A stretch of 34,556 nucleotides of DNA, taken from Fictibacillus sp. FJAT-27399. GTDB lineage: Bacteria > Bacillota > Bacilli > Bacillales > Fictibacillaceae. The notes beneath the pieces were generated by a model. It searched no databases and had not been told where the DNA came from. It saw only the letters and a program-made list of their open reading frames with translations. The stretch spans positions 228,953 through 263,508 of the forward strand of contig NZ_LMVC01000005.1 in NCBI RefSeq assembly GCF_001510655.1. Reading direction: 5' to 3'. Positions 14,062-21,611 of this stretch are shown here, one piece after another (position 1 is the stretch's first letter; the number at the start of each line of letters is the position of its first letter). The translations under genes were made by a program, and so were the position numbers.

Positions 14062-14589
14062 ATGATTGAAGTAGATGATGCAGGAAATGGATGCCCCATA
14101 TTAGGAGAAGTGTTCGCAGCCAGAAGAATAGAAACCGGAGAACAAGCGGCTGTCTATGTCCCGCTCCCCTCTGAAACATCATTAAAAACCTCTAAAGAAG
14201 AGTACATTATGTCTCTTCTCACCCAGTTAAATGTTCCAAAAGATGAAGCCGTGCTGCTCTGCAGAGGAAATACACTGAATGGATTCGAGCGTCAGTTGCA
14301 GCATAAAGGTTTTGATGTGAAGCGCGGGAAGATCTCCGAGGAAACCGATAAGATTGCCGAAAACTTCTTTATGGAACGGCTTTATGACATCGGATTTCCG
14401 CAAGATCTTTCACTGTCCAACCGTGAATATCGCGAGTTCTACCAGATGGTGAAAATATGGTATATCTCTCTTTACCACGGGAACAAAAATCTTTTCAAAT
14501 CAGAGCGCAAAAGAAATGTAAAAACACGTGGGTACATGCATAACCCTGTTTACCATTTTCCGAATGTGCTTAGAGAGTTGTTTTACTAA
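14062..14589 (+). CDS. Conserved-looking protein of unknown function
   Basis: A 175-aa soluble protein with ATG at 14062 behind AGGAGA. The N-terminus (MIEVDDAGNGCPILGEVFAA, RRIETGEQAAVYVPLP) looks like a beta-strand start with paired aspartates. A middle part (LLTQLNVPKDEAVLLCRGNT, LNGFERQLQHKGFDVKRGKI) has alternating strand and helix. The C-terminus is basic and rich in Tyr and aromatic residues. The VDDAG start and the strand-helix order would suit an RNase H-like fold, but I cannot confirm a family and give no function. No membrane segment. The stop codon lies inside a 28-bp perfect palindrome. Confidence 0.75.
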   Translation: MIEVDDAGNGCPILGEVFAARRIETGEQAAVYVPLPSETSLKTSKEEYIMSLLTQLNVPKDEAVLLCRGNTLNGFERQLQHKGFDVKRGKISEETDKIAENFFMERLYDIGFPQDLSLSNREYREFYQMVKIWYISLYHGNKNLFKSERKRNVKTRGYMHNPVYHFPNVLRELFY

Positions 14590-14603
14590 TTAGTAAAACA
14601 ACT
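14576..14603. terminator. 28-bp perfect palindrome over the stop codon
   Basis: Half-site AGTTGTTTTACTAA followed directly by its exact reverse complement, with no spacer. The TAA stop of the preceding gene lies at its centre. It could fold into a 12-bp-stem hairpin but has no T tract after it. A terminator or RNA-stability element is the simplest reading; a protein-binding site is also possible. Confidence 0.5.
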
Positions 14604-14787
14604 TCCATTTGGTAACAACTTCTAATGAGACCCTGCTCAATATTGAGCTTGGCCTCTTTGATTCGCTACAGGTTACACTCGGAACCCCTATATGCTCCTG
14701 CGTTCTCTATTTTCGCTGCCATTCCCCTTCACTTGACGTAAGTGTTAATTTATATGTTCTGCGTTTAGAAGACGATACCTTTTTCAC

Positions 14788-14825
14788 TAAAAAAGCAGGA
14801 ACCCAGAAAGGCTCCTGCTTCTCTT
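14788..14825 (-). terminator. Terminator of the lysine permease
   Basis: Stem AGCAGGAGCC / GGTTCCTGCT on the minus strand with a six-base loop and a TTTTTT tail, six bases beyond the permease stop codon. The region 14604-14787 before it holds no gene I can support, only a 14-bp palindrome at 14635-14648 (GCTCAATATTGAGC). Confidence 0.88.
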
Positions 14826-14830
14826 ATTTC

Positions 14831-16294
14831 TTATTCAAAATCACACTCTTTAAGCGGTACGACTTTTGTTTTGTGTTTGAATTTATAGCCTAACCAAACA
14901 GCCAGGAAGATCGGAATCCCAATGTAAGAAACAAGGGCTCCTTTCCAATCGATGCTTCCGCCTGTAAAGGCAGAATAGTTTTGGCCGAGGATAACGACAA
15001 AACAGAGAGCGAAAGCAAAGATCGGACCGATTGGGAACCATTTTGCCAAGTAAGGCAGTTCTTTTAAATTCCGCCCCTGTGCCACATACGCTCTTCTGAA
15101 TCGGTAATGGCTGATCGCAATTCCGAGCCAGGCGATAAAACCGGACATCCCGGAGGCATTCAGCAGCCATGTGTAGATGACGCCGTCACCGAACAGTGAA
15201 GCAAAGAAAGCTACAGCTCCTACAGCGGCTGTTACAATTAGGGCTGGAACCGGTACACCGCGGGAATCCAGCTTCGCCAGAAACTTAGGTGCCTTTCCGT
15301 CTCGTGCCATATCCCAAAGCATACGGGTCGATGCATACATACCGGAGTTACCGGCAGATAATACTGCTGTTAAGATGATCGCGTTCATAACGGAAGCCGC
15401 AAACGCAATTCCTGCTTTATCAAAGACAAGTGTGAATGGACTTACAGTAATATCGCTGCTTGCCAATCGGCTGTCTGTGTAAGGAATGATTAAAGAAATG
15501 ACCAAGATTGCCAGAACATAGAACAAAAGGATACGCCAGAACACACTTTTGATCGCTTTCGGGATGTTCTTTTTCGGATCTTCTGTTTCTCCTGCCGCAA
15601 CCCCTAACAGTTCTGTTCCCTGAAAGGAGAAACCTGCAGCCATGAATACGCCAAGCGTCGTAAAGAATCCGCCGTGGAACGGTGCGTCAGCGATCGTAAA
15701 GTTCTTAAATCCGATCGGATCTCCGCCTAAAATGCCGAAGATCATAAGTGTTCCTAAGATCAAGAAGATGATGACCGTAATGACTTTGATCAGCGAGAAC
15801 CAATATTCTGCTTCACCAAACCCTTTTACCGATAAATAATTTAATAAGAACATAATGCCTAGGAACAGTGCACTCCAGATAAATGAAGGGGTATCTGGAA
15901 ACCAAAATTTCATGATTAATGTTACGGCAGCAAGTTCAGCTGCAATGGTGATTGCCCAGTTGTACCAATAGTTCCAGCCGAGCGCGAATCCTAGTGATGG
16001 ATCCACAAATTTTGAAGCATACGTGCTGAATGAACCCGCAACCGGCATGTAAGACGCCATTTCTGCGAGGCTTGTCATTAAGAAGAACACCATGATTCCA
16101 ATCGCTACATATGAAAACAGAACGCCGCCTGGTCCTGCAGTATGAATGGATCCTCCGCTTGCTAAAAATAATCCTGTTCCGATCGTTCCCCCAAGAGAGA
16201 TCATCGTTAAATGGCGGGATTTCAGTCCCCGCTTTAATTCATTGTCCGCGTTTGGTGACTGCGGTTGTGATGGATTCTGTGCTGTGTTTCGCAT
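14831..16294 (-). CDS. Lysine-specific amino acid permease (LysP-like, APC family)
   Basis: A 487-aa membrane protein of the amino acid-polyamine-organocation superfamily with about 12 helices. The N-terminal cytoplasmic LKRGLKSRHLTMISLGGTIG and TM1 GGTIGTGLFLASG are the family signature; EMASYMPVAGSFSTYASKFV follows TM2, and FSFQGTELLGVAAGETEDPK is the conserved TM6 region. Lysine as substrate follows from similarity to LysP and from the L-box riboswitch in its leader. The frame is open to 16348, but that would begin inside the riboswitch terminator; ATG at 16294 with AAAGGAG eight bases upstream is the true start. Monocistronic. Confidence 0.93.
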   Translation of the reverse strand: MRNTAQNPSQPQSPNADNELKRGLKSRHLTMISLGGTIGTGLFLASGGSIHTAGPGGVLFSYVAIGIMVFFLMTSLAEMASYMPVAGSFSTYASKFVDPSLGFALGWNYWYNWAITIAAELAAVTLIMKFWFPDTPSFIWSALFLGIMFLLNYLSVKGFGEAEYWFSLIKVITVIIFLILGTLMIFGILGGDPIGFKNFTIADAPFHGGFFTTLGVFMAAGFSFQGTELLGVAAGETEDPKKNIPKAIKSVFWRILLFYVLAILVISLIIPYTDSRLASSDITVSPFTLVFDKAGIAFAASVMNAIILTAVLSAGNSGMYASTRMLWDMARDGKAPKFLAKLDSRGVPVPALIVTAAVGAVAFFASLFGDGVIYTWLLNASGMSGFIAWLGIAISHYRFRRAYVAQGRNLKELPYLAKWFPIGPIFAFALCFVVILGQNYSAFTGGSIDWKGALVSYIGIPIFLAVWLGYKFKHKTKVVPLKECDFE

Positions 16295-16333
16295 AAAAAA
16301 AACTCCTTTTCGTTTTAGGAAGGAGTGGGAAAT

Positions 16334-16360
16334 AAAAAAAGCCGCCAAGCATTGGGCGAC
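16334..16360 (-). terminator. Riboswitch attenuator (intrinsic terminator)
   Basis: Minus strand: GTCGCC-C-AA, TGC loop, TT-GGCGGC (one bulged C, one wobble pair), then TTTTTTT. It lies between the lysine aptamer and the permease start, so lysine binding should favour it and stop transcription before the gene. Confidence 0.88.
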
Positions 16361-16391
16361 GATTATTATTAATCCGCATCATGCCTTCCGT

Positions 16392-16574
16392 AAGATAGCG
16401 CATCCCACCCACCGGTTATTCGTGGGTGTGACAGTGCTGTTCCTGTTCGAATACAGCCCCAATTCATACTTCCAGAGTTAAGCACAAATTTCGGCAGCTT
16501 TTCCTTTCACACGGAGTCTATGATGTCCTCTGCATCTCGTACGTCCTACTTATAAAAGCCGCGACCTCTACCTC
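16392..16574 (-). ncRNA. Lysine riboswitch (L-box) aptamer
   Basis: On the minus strand a 183-base leader with lysine riboswitch hallmarks. The P1 helix is GAGGTAG (16568-16574) with CTATCTT (16392-16398). The conserved GGTAGAGGTCGCG start is followed by a nearby AAGTA. The GAAAGGAAAAGCTGCCGAAA block is the most conserved internal element of the class, and further arms are present, e.g. CCCACGAATAACCGGTGGG near the 3' end. Length and order fit the class. A terminator follows at 16334-16360 and then the lysine permease, a standard 'off' arrangement. Confidence 0.93.
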
Positions 16575-16623
16575 ATCGGATTGATGAGGATTTTTAATAT
16601 CAAGTTAGTTAACGCTAAAAGTT

Positions 16624-16652
16624 ATTATAAAACAGCGCTGTCGTTCCTTCAA
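16624..16652 (-). promoter_or_regulatory. Promoter of the lysine riboswitch-permease transcript
   Basis: Minus strand TTGAAG (16647-16652), exactly 17 bases, perfect TATAAT (16624-16629). Transcription would start near 16617, about 43 bases before P1 of the aptamer, leaving room for the small hairpin CCTCATC-AATCC-GATGAGG in front. Confidence 0.8.
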
Positions 16653-16743
16653 CTGTTTTTTGTTGCCAGCATTTTCACTTTTGAATTAATTCCCTCATTA
16701 TATCATTGTTTACCTATCACCTACGATCATACAGAAGGGTTCC

Positions 16744-16761
16744 TTTAAACAATCGTTTAAA
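16744..16761. repeat. 18-bp palindrome copy 1, upstream of dbpA
   Basis: TTTAAACAATCGTTTAAA, differing by one base from the perfect palindrome at 18409-18426. It ends 28 bases before a TATAAT at 16790-16795 that probably belongs to the dbpA promoter, a position suited to a regulator site. Confidence 0.6.
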
Positions 16762-16789
16762 ATTAAACCCGATTGTCCATCATTTCAAG

Positions 16790-16795
16790 TATAAT
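16790..16795 (+). promoter_or_regulatory. Probable -10 element of dbpA
   Basis: Perfect TATAAT 55 bases before the dbpA ATG. No good -35 is found at 16-18 bases upstream, so the promoter may depend on an activator or other elements. Confidence 0.4.
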
Positions 16796-16850
16796 GAACA
16801 CTATTCAGGTTATGCTGAATCTGGATAATATAAAAAATCGAGGTTCCTAC

Positions 16851-18296
16851 ATGAATAATAGAAGTTTTAACGATTATCGTATAAGCGATGAAATAAAACG
16901 AGCACTTACAGTGTTGAAATATGAAACTCCGACTGAGGTTCAGACTGAAGTCATACCATTAGCTCTGGAAAAGCAAGATCTCGTCGTAAAATCCCAAACA
17001 GGCAGCGGAAAAACAGCAGCCTTTGGTATTCCGGTATGCGAAATGCTGGAATGGGAAGAAAAACGGCCACAAGCATTGATCCTTACTCCCACGCGCGAGC
17101 TCGCTGTTCAAGTTCGTGAAGACCTTACCAACATTGGAAGGTTCAAGCGGATTAAAGCTGTTGCTGTATATGGTAAAGAGCCTTTTGCGAAACAAAAAGA
17201 AGAATTGAAACAAAAAACGCATGTTGTCGTCGGTACACCGGGACGCGTCATGGACCATATCGAGCGTGAAACCCTCGTCTTAGACCAAATCAAGTACCTG
17301 ATCATTGATGAAGCAGATGAAATGCTGAACATGGGCTTTATTGATGAAGTGAAAAAGATTATTAAACAGCTTCCTTCAAACAGAGTGACCATGGTCTTTT
17401 CTGCAACATTGCCAAAAGATATTGAAAATCTCTGCCATCAATATATGAAGGATCCAGCAAAAATCGAAATAGCTTCTGCCGGGATGACGACAGATACGAT
17501 CAAGCATTCTTTAATCAACGTTCAGGAAGAGGTGAAGCTTGCTCTTCTGAAAGACGTGACGGTCGTTGAAAACCCGGACAGCTGCATCATTTTCTGCAAT
17601 ACGAAAGAGCACGTCGATACCGTGTTTGCAGAGCTCGAAGCCTCTCAGTATTCTGTTGAAAAGCTTCATGGAGGATTGGAACAAGAAGATCGATTCGCAG
17701 TGATGGACGGGTTCAAAATCGGGAATTTCCGTTATCTTGTCGCCACGGATGTGGCTGCGAGAGGAATTGATATTGATAATGTAACCCTCGTTATCAACTA
17801 TGACGTTCCTATGGAAAAAGAGAGCTATGTCCACCGTACAGGAAGAACTGGCCGGGCCGGCAAAAAAGGAAGAGCCATTACGTTTGCATTGCCTTATGAA
17901 GGAAAATATCTTAGAGCCATCGAAAGATACATTGGCTTTGAGATCGATGAAGCGGAAGCACCGACAAAACAAGAAGTGGCTAAAATGCAGCGGGCTTTTG
18001 AAGAAAAGCTCAGCGGGCGCCGAGTCGTGAGAAATAATAAAACGGCCCGAATCAACCAGGATATTACGAAACTCCACTTCAGCGGCGGAAAAAACAAGAA
18101 GATCCGAGCGGTCGATTTCGTTGGAACCATCGCAAAAATCCCTGGAGTCTCAGCAGATGATATCGGCATTATCACCATCCAGGAGAATTGGTCCTATGTT
18201 GATATTCTTAACGGAAAAGGCTCACTTGTCCTGCAAGCCATGGAAAATACCACAGTTAAAGGCAAGAAACTGAAAGTCAGCAAAGCGAAAAAGTAA
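16851..18296 (+). CDS. dbpA: DEAD-box ATP-dependent RNA helicase DbpA (YxiN)
   Basis: A 481-aa helicase close to Bacillus YxiN/DbpA, which remodels 23S rRNA during 50S assembly and binds hairpin 92. Motifs in order: Q-motif region ([20 protein letters not shown]), motif I SQTGSGKT at ~48-55, Ia PTRELAVQV, Ib TPGRVMDH, motif [14 protein letters not shown], motif III SATLP, motif [33 protein letters not shown]. The C-terminal ~80 residues ([40 protein letters not shown]) are the DbpA RNA-recognition domain. The frame runs from 16773, but ATG at 16851 matches family starts. Bracketed by two 18-bp palindromes. Confidence 0.96.
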   Translation: MNNRSFNDYRISDEIKRALTVLKYETPTEVQTEVIPLALEKQDLVVKSQTGSGKTAAFGIPVCEMLEWEEKRPQALILTPTRELAVQVREDLTNIGRFKRIKAVAVYGKEPFAKQKEELKQKTHVVVGTPGRVMDHIERETLVLDQIKYLIIDEADEMLNMGFIDEVKKIIKQLPSNRVTMVFSATLPKDIENLCHQYMKDPAKIEIASAGMTTDTIKHSLINVQEEVKLALLKDVTVVENPDSCIIFCNTKEHVDTVFAELEASQYSVEKLHGGLEQEDRFAVMDGFKIGNFRYLVATDVAARGIDIDNVTLVINYDVPMEKESYVHRTGRTGRAGKKGRAITFALPYEGKYLRAIERYIGFEIDEAEAPTKQEVAKMQRAFEEKLSGRRVVRNNKTARINQDITKLHFSGGKNKKIRAVDFVGTIAKIPGVSADDIGIITIQENWSYVDILNGKGSLVLQAMENTTVKGKKLKVSKAKK

Positions 18297-18315
18297 ATAA
18301 TCCTTCTGATAAGCA

Positions 18316-18357
18316 AAAGAGCACGGCTGCATTTTTCTCAGCCAGTGCTCTTTTTTT
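18316..18357 (+). terminator. Terminator of dbpA
   Basis: Stem AAAGAGCAC-GGCTG / CAGCC-A-GTGCTCTTT with one bulge, loop of nine, then TTTTTTT, 20 bases after the dbpA stop. Confidence 0.9.
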
Positions 18358-18408
18358 CTATCGATCCAGATTATATGAAGAAAGAGACCTGACCTAATGA
18401 CGAGCCTC

Positions 18409-18426
18409 TTTAAACGATCGTTTAAA
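18409..18426. repeat. 18-bp palindrome copy 2, downstream of dbpA
   Basis: TTTAAACGATCGTTTAAA, a perfect palindrome between the dbpA terminator and the 3' end of the LysE gene (18438). Near-identical to 16744-16761. Confidence 0.65.
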
Positions 18427-18437
18427 TCATTGATTTC

Positions 18438-19025
18438 TTATTCCACAACCACCGAAACCGCACTATACACCAACAAAAGGGCCATCACCACATTGAATGC
18501 TCTTCTGTATTTTGATAAAAAGACTTGAAACATGGAACCGAACAGACTCCAGCTAAACGTAGCCAGGAAGCCGATAAACGCTAGAAATAATGAAATCAGC
18601 AGCAGGCTGGCATTGGAATGGTAAAAGGGAATCACAAACGTGGAAATGACAGTCAAGCCATATAAGAGGCCTTTTGGATTAACGAACTGAAGCAGCATGC
18701 CTGCTTTAAAACTGTTATTCTTGTCTTCTCGTTCGGTGTTTTTAGTCTTGCTTTTGCTGGTTAACACCTTATAAGCCAGATACAGCATATAGACCGCACC
18801 GAGGATCGTCATCGCAAACTCGATCTTTGGTATGAAGTTCTTCAGCCAAAGATTAAAGTAGCTGCTCAGCATGATGATGATAAAGAATCCAGCTCCAACT
18901 CCAACACAGAATCTGAGGGTTCGCTTCAAACCGTATTGGTTGGCAAACAGCATCGCCATAATGTTATTCGGACCTGGAGTGAAGCTTGTAACAAACACGT
19001 ACAACAAAAAAGACAAGATGGACAT
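18438..19025 (-). CDS. LysE family amino acid exporter
   Basis: A 195-aa inner membrane protein of the LysE/RhtB family, which exports basic or other amino acids by proton exchange. Marks: FVTSFTPGPNNIMAMLFANQ with the family's PGPNN in the first helix, GLKRTLRFCVGVGAGFFIII, TILGAVYMLYLAYKVL, and QFVNPKGLLYGLTVISTF with the second conserved NPK motif. Six hydrophobic segments. ATG at 19025 with CGGAGGG upstream. Divergent from an XRE-cupin regulator, the standard arrangement for such exporters. The substrate cannot be read from sequence. Confidence 0.92.
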   Translation of the reverse strand: MSILSFLLYVFVTSFTPGPNNIMAMLFANQYGLKRTLRFCVGVGAGFFIIIMLSSYFNLWLKNFIPKIEFAMTILGAVYMLYLAYKVLTSKSKTKNTEREDKNNSFKAGMLLQFVNPKGLLYGLTVISTFVIPFYHSNASLLLISLFLAFIGFLATFSWSLFGSMFQVFLSKYRRAFNVVMALLLVYSAVSVVVE

Positions 19026-19059
19026 TGTGATTTCCCTCCGTTGCGTATGTTATAATGTC

Positions 19060-19116
19060 TATATTGAACACTATAACGATTTTCAATATATTGTACAGAA
19101 CGGTCGCTATATTGTA
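19060..19116. promoter_or_regulatory. Putative operator cluster between lysE-like and XRE-cupin genes
   Basis: An 8-bp inverted repeat TATATTGA (19060-19067) / TCAATATA (19083-19090) with a 15-base gap. Two further direct half-sites ATATTGTA follow at 19088-19095 and 19109-19116, 21 bases (two helical turns) apart. On the minus strand TTGAAA-17-TATAGA, lying within the inverted repeat, could be the exporter promoter. The regulator at 19137 is the likely binder. Confidence 0.5.
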
Positions 19117-19136
19117 AATAGGTCTGGAGGTTATTT

Positions 19137-19691
19137 ATGGAGGAAATCCATCTTATCATTGCGAAAAATTTAAAAGCCTTTCGGGAAAACAAAAAATTAA
19201 GCCTTGAAAAAGTGGCTGAACTGACCGGTGTAAGCAAAACAATGATTGGACAAATTGAGAGAGGCGAATCCAGCCCTACCATTACGACGATCTGGAAAAT
19301 CGCCAATGGACTAAAGATCTCGTTTACTGCCCTGATCAATGATCCGCAGCCCGATACGAAAGTAGTCTTGCGAAGCGAAGTACAAGCCTTAACAGAGGAC
19401 AACGGAAAATACAGAGTATATCCCTACTTTCCATTCCAGGATGACCGCCGATTTGAAATGTATTCCGTCGAGATCGACAAAGGCGGCTTTCTAAGCTCTG
19501 ACGCTCATGGAGAAGGCACCGAAGAATTTGTAACTGTTTTTGACGGGGAATTAACCGTACGTGTAAACAACATAGAATACACCGTGAAAAATGGGGACTC
19601 TATCAGGTTCAGAGCCGACAGGCCTCATGTCTATCATAACTCCGGTGATATCTTGACCCGCTTGAGTATGACCATCTATTATCCGAACTAA
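19137..19691 (+). CDS. XRE family regulator with C-terminal cupin domain
   Basis: A 184-aa regulator. Residues ~8-62 are a Cro/CI-type HTH (LKAFRENKKLSLEKVAELTG then VSKTMIGQIERGESSPTITT, the recognition region). Residues ~105-180 are a small cupin (GGFLSSDAHGEGTEEFVTVF then DGELTVRVNNIEYTVKNGDS, ending DRPHVYHNSGD). Cupin domains sense small ligands, here possibly an amino acid. ATG at 19137 with TGGAGG. Divergent from the LysE-type exporter, which it very likely controls through the ATATTG repeats between them. Confidence 0.92.
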   Translation: MEEIHLIIAKNLKAFRENKKLSLEKVAELTGVSKTMIGQIERGESSPTITTIWKIANGLKISFTALINDPQPDTKVVLRSEVQALTEDNGKYRVYPYFPFQDDRRFEMYSVEIDKGGFLSSDAHGEGTEEFVTVFDGELTVRVNNIEYTVKNGDSIRFRADRPHVYHNSGDILTRLSMTIYYPN

Positions 19692-19728
19692 AAAGCACCC
19701 GCCGAAAAAAAACGGTGGGTGCTCCTTT
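19691..19728. terminator. Bidirectional terminator
   Basis: Stem AGCACCC-G-CC / GG-T-GGGTGCT with a ten-base A-rich loop directly after the XRE-cupin stop, then CCTTT; on the minus strand it is followed by TTTT and serves the vWA gene that ends at 19742. Confidence 0.8.
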
Positions 19729-19741
19729 GCCCATATGATAA

Positions 19742-20326
19742 TCATTTCTCCCTTTTCTCCGCCACCGCTTCACACATGACAGCATACATCTCCTCTACCC
19801 CATGTGATGAAGCCTCAAAGTTATAGGCGTTGTCGACTGAAATCCCAAGGCTGTCCGCTTCCTCCACGGCATCGATGTTCGCTCCCATGAATATAAACTC
19901 CCAGCTGTATTTCTCCTGCTGGTGCTTGATCAGCCCCTTTATTTTGGGATAGGTAAATTCCGTGCTCGCGTTTTCCATCCCATCCGTTGTAACGATGAAG
20001 ATGACCTTGCCTGGCCTTTCATTCTCGTCTGTCATTGCTAGCCTGTGCCCGGTATCCACGATCGCTTTACCTATGGCATCCAGCAGTGCGGTACAGCCTC
20101 TTACAAAATACTCTTTGTCTGACAGCCTTGCCTCTCTGGCGTTTTTGCCAGTCCATACGACCTCATACTGATCATCAAAGAGAATCGCCGTAATTTCCGT
20201 GTCTCCTTCCGGCCGGTATTGTTTTTCAATCAGCCTGTTAAACCCGCCGATCGTTTCCTCTTCAAGCCCTGCCATTGATCCGCTCCGGTCCAGCAGAAAG
20301 ATCATCTCCGTTTTATTGTGATTCAT
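19742..20326 (-). CDS. von Willebrand factor A domain protein
   Basis: A 194-aa protein that is a single vWA domain. The MIDAS metal site is present: DRSGSM at residues ~13-18 (DxSxS), a threonine in the GCTALLDAIG loop, and the third-loop Asp in VTTDGMENAS. There is no signal peptide or membrane segment, so it is cytoplasmic. ATG at 20335 is in frame but touches the AGGGG site; ATG at 20326, nine bases away, is preferred. It faces a divergent HTH-like gene 96 bases away. Cytoplasmic vWA proteins commonly act as metal-dependent adaptors, for example in tellurite-type or AAA-ATPase systems; the partner here is unknown. Confidence 0.9.
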   Translation of the reverse strand: MNHNKTEMIFLLDRSGSMAGLEEETIGGFNRLIEKQYRPEGDTEITAILFDDQYEVVWTGKNAREARLSDKEYFVRGCTALLDAIGKAIVDTGHRLAMTDENERPGKVIFIVTTDGMENASTEFTYPKIKGLIKHQQEKYSWEFIFMGANIDAVEEADSLGISVDNAYNFEASSHGVEEMYAVMCEAVAEKREK

Positions 20327-20422
20327 GCGACCCATCCCCTTCTATTCATCATGCTATAATAATAGCTAGATTCTGCCATCAGTTGGTCGCCTGGCAAGCG
20401 ACATTTTGGGGAGGTCATCACA

Positions 20423-20917
20423 ATGCTCGCAGAAAACACTCTGATTGAACTAAAAGAATATGTAGACTACTGCCTGAACCGTTTTCCGGCAGAGATTTTA
20501 CATGCCTGTGCACCTCTAGAGAGCGAAATCCTTGAAGAAGATCGACAGCCAGCGGACCTTGACGGGTTTATCCAGTCCAGACGCAAACCTTCCCTCCGTC
20601 ATCTCTTGTTCAGCTATATCGATCAAAGAGGCGCCAGTGATTCTGAAATCTACAAAAAAGCAGGAATTGACCGCCGCCATTTTTCAAAGATCCGTTCCAA
20701 TCCCGATTATCGGCCGCGAAAAAATACGGTCATTGCACTCGCCCTGGCTCTTCAATTAAACATAGAAGAAGCCGGTGAGCTTCTAAGCTCTGCCGGCTTC
20801 TCTTTGTCTGACAGTGATACATCAGACCTGGTCATTCAATTTTGTTTGGAGAAGGAAATCTATAACCTTCAGGATGTGAATGAGGCTTTGGACAATTTAG
20901 GGGTAAAGCCTTTATAA
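20423..20917 (+). CDS. Putative HTH protein divergent to the vWA gene
   Basis: A 164-aa protein with ATG at 20423 behind GGGGAGG. The C-terminal half reads like a lambda-repressor-type HTH: FSYIDQRGASDSEIYKKAGI then DRRHFSKIRSNPDYRPRKNT and VIALALALQLNIEEAGELLS, followed by SAGFSLSDSDTSDLVIQFCL. The N-terminal ~60 residues are helical and acidic with no known motif. Similar proteins are coded beside vWA genes in other Firmicutes, as far as I recall, so a functional pair is likely, either as DNA-binding regulator or as protein partner. Its stop at 20917 is one base from the TetR gene's stop on the other strand. Confidence 0.75.
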   Translation: MLAENTLIELKEYVDYCLNRFPAEILHACAPLESEILEEDRQPADLDGFIQSRRKPSLRHLLFSYIDQRGASDSEIYKKAGIDRRHFSKIRSNPDYRPRKNTVIALALALQLNIEEAGELLSSAGFSLSDSDTSDLVIQFCLEKEIYNLQDVNEALDNLGVKPL

Positions 20918-20918
20918 T

Positions 20919-21590
20919 TTAAGTTTCTTTCCTGTTCCGTACGCCATCCATCACAAATCTGATCATATTTTCAATTTCTTCGTCCTCATCCCCAAATGAG
21001 GTTTCTGGCAGCAAGACGAAGTGAGAAACAAAATATCCGCCAACGAAAGTAAACACCATTTTTTGAATCAACTCTGTTGGAATATCTGCTAAATCTCCTT
21101 GTTCTTTAAAGATGTTGATGACTTTAATGAGACGCGGAGAGACATTTTCCTTAAAAAAAGGCAGTAATTCGTTTCGCAATTCCACGTTATAGAGCATCTC
21201 TTTCACAACAATCTGGAATATTTCCAAATTCTCTTTAAAGAAGACAATTCTGTTTTTCAAGAAAGCCCGCAAGAAATCTTCAAAACTAAGAATGTCTTTT
21301 GACATCACTTCATTAAAAACACCCTCAGCCATAGCAGGAAATAAGTCTTTTATAAAGGGAACGATCACCGAGAGCAATAAATTATCCTTTGTTCCATACT
21401 TACGGAAAATGGTCCCCTCAGCTACACCGGCAGCTTTGGCAATCTCACTTGTCGAGGTGTTTGTATACCCTTTTTCTGCAAAGATTCTAATGGCAGACTC
21501 CAAAATCTTCTGCTGTTTATCCGTTTGTTTTTTGTTATCTGATGCATGGGCAACCATCGCCTCCAAGAGACTGCCTTTAAACACTTTCAT
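20919..21590 (-). CDS. TetR family regulator of the ABC exporter operon
   Basis: A 223-aa repressor. The TetR N-terminal HTH is clear: KQQKILESAIRIFAEKGYTN, TSTSEIAKAAGVAEGTIFRK, YGTKDNLLLSVI. The C-terminal ~150 residues form the helical ligand domain. It has a ~25-residue N-terminal extension before the usual start, and an inner ATG at residue 12 is possible, so the start at 21590 is not certain. Third gene of the ATPase-permease-tetR operon; it probably binds the GTGAGTACTCAC sites at the operon promoter and is induced by a compound the transporter exports. Confidence 0.9.
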   Translation of the reverse strand: MKVFKGSLLEAMVAHASDNKKQTDKQQKILESAIRIFAEKGYTNTSTSEIAKAAGVAEGTIFRKYGTKDNLLLSVIVPFIKDLFPAMAEGVFNEVMSKDILSFEDFLRAFLKNRIVFFKENLEIFQIVVKEMLYNVELRNELLPFFKENVSPRLIKVINIFKEQGDLADIPTELIQKMVFTFVGGYFVSHFVLLPETSFGDEDEEIENMIRFVMDGVRNRKET

Positions 21591-21611
21591 CCCTACTTTC
21601 GAGCTTAACCT

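Noticed and set aside
14604-14787. Coding remnant between the unknown gene and the permease terminator
   Set aside because: Neither strand gives a protein-like frame; only the short palindrome GCTCAATATTGAGC is notable and it is too short to interpret.
16295-16348. 18-codon N-terminal extension of the lysine permease
   Set aside because: It would start inside the riboswitch terminator; the strong AAAGGAG precedes the ATG at 16294.
17511-18077. 188-codon minus-strand frame inside dbpA
   Set aside because: Shadow of the conserved helicase frame; Phe/Ile-rich composition and no start signal.
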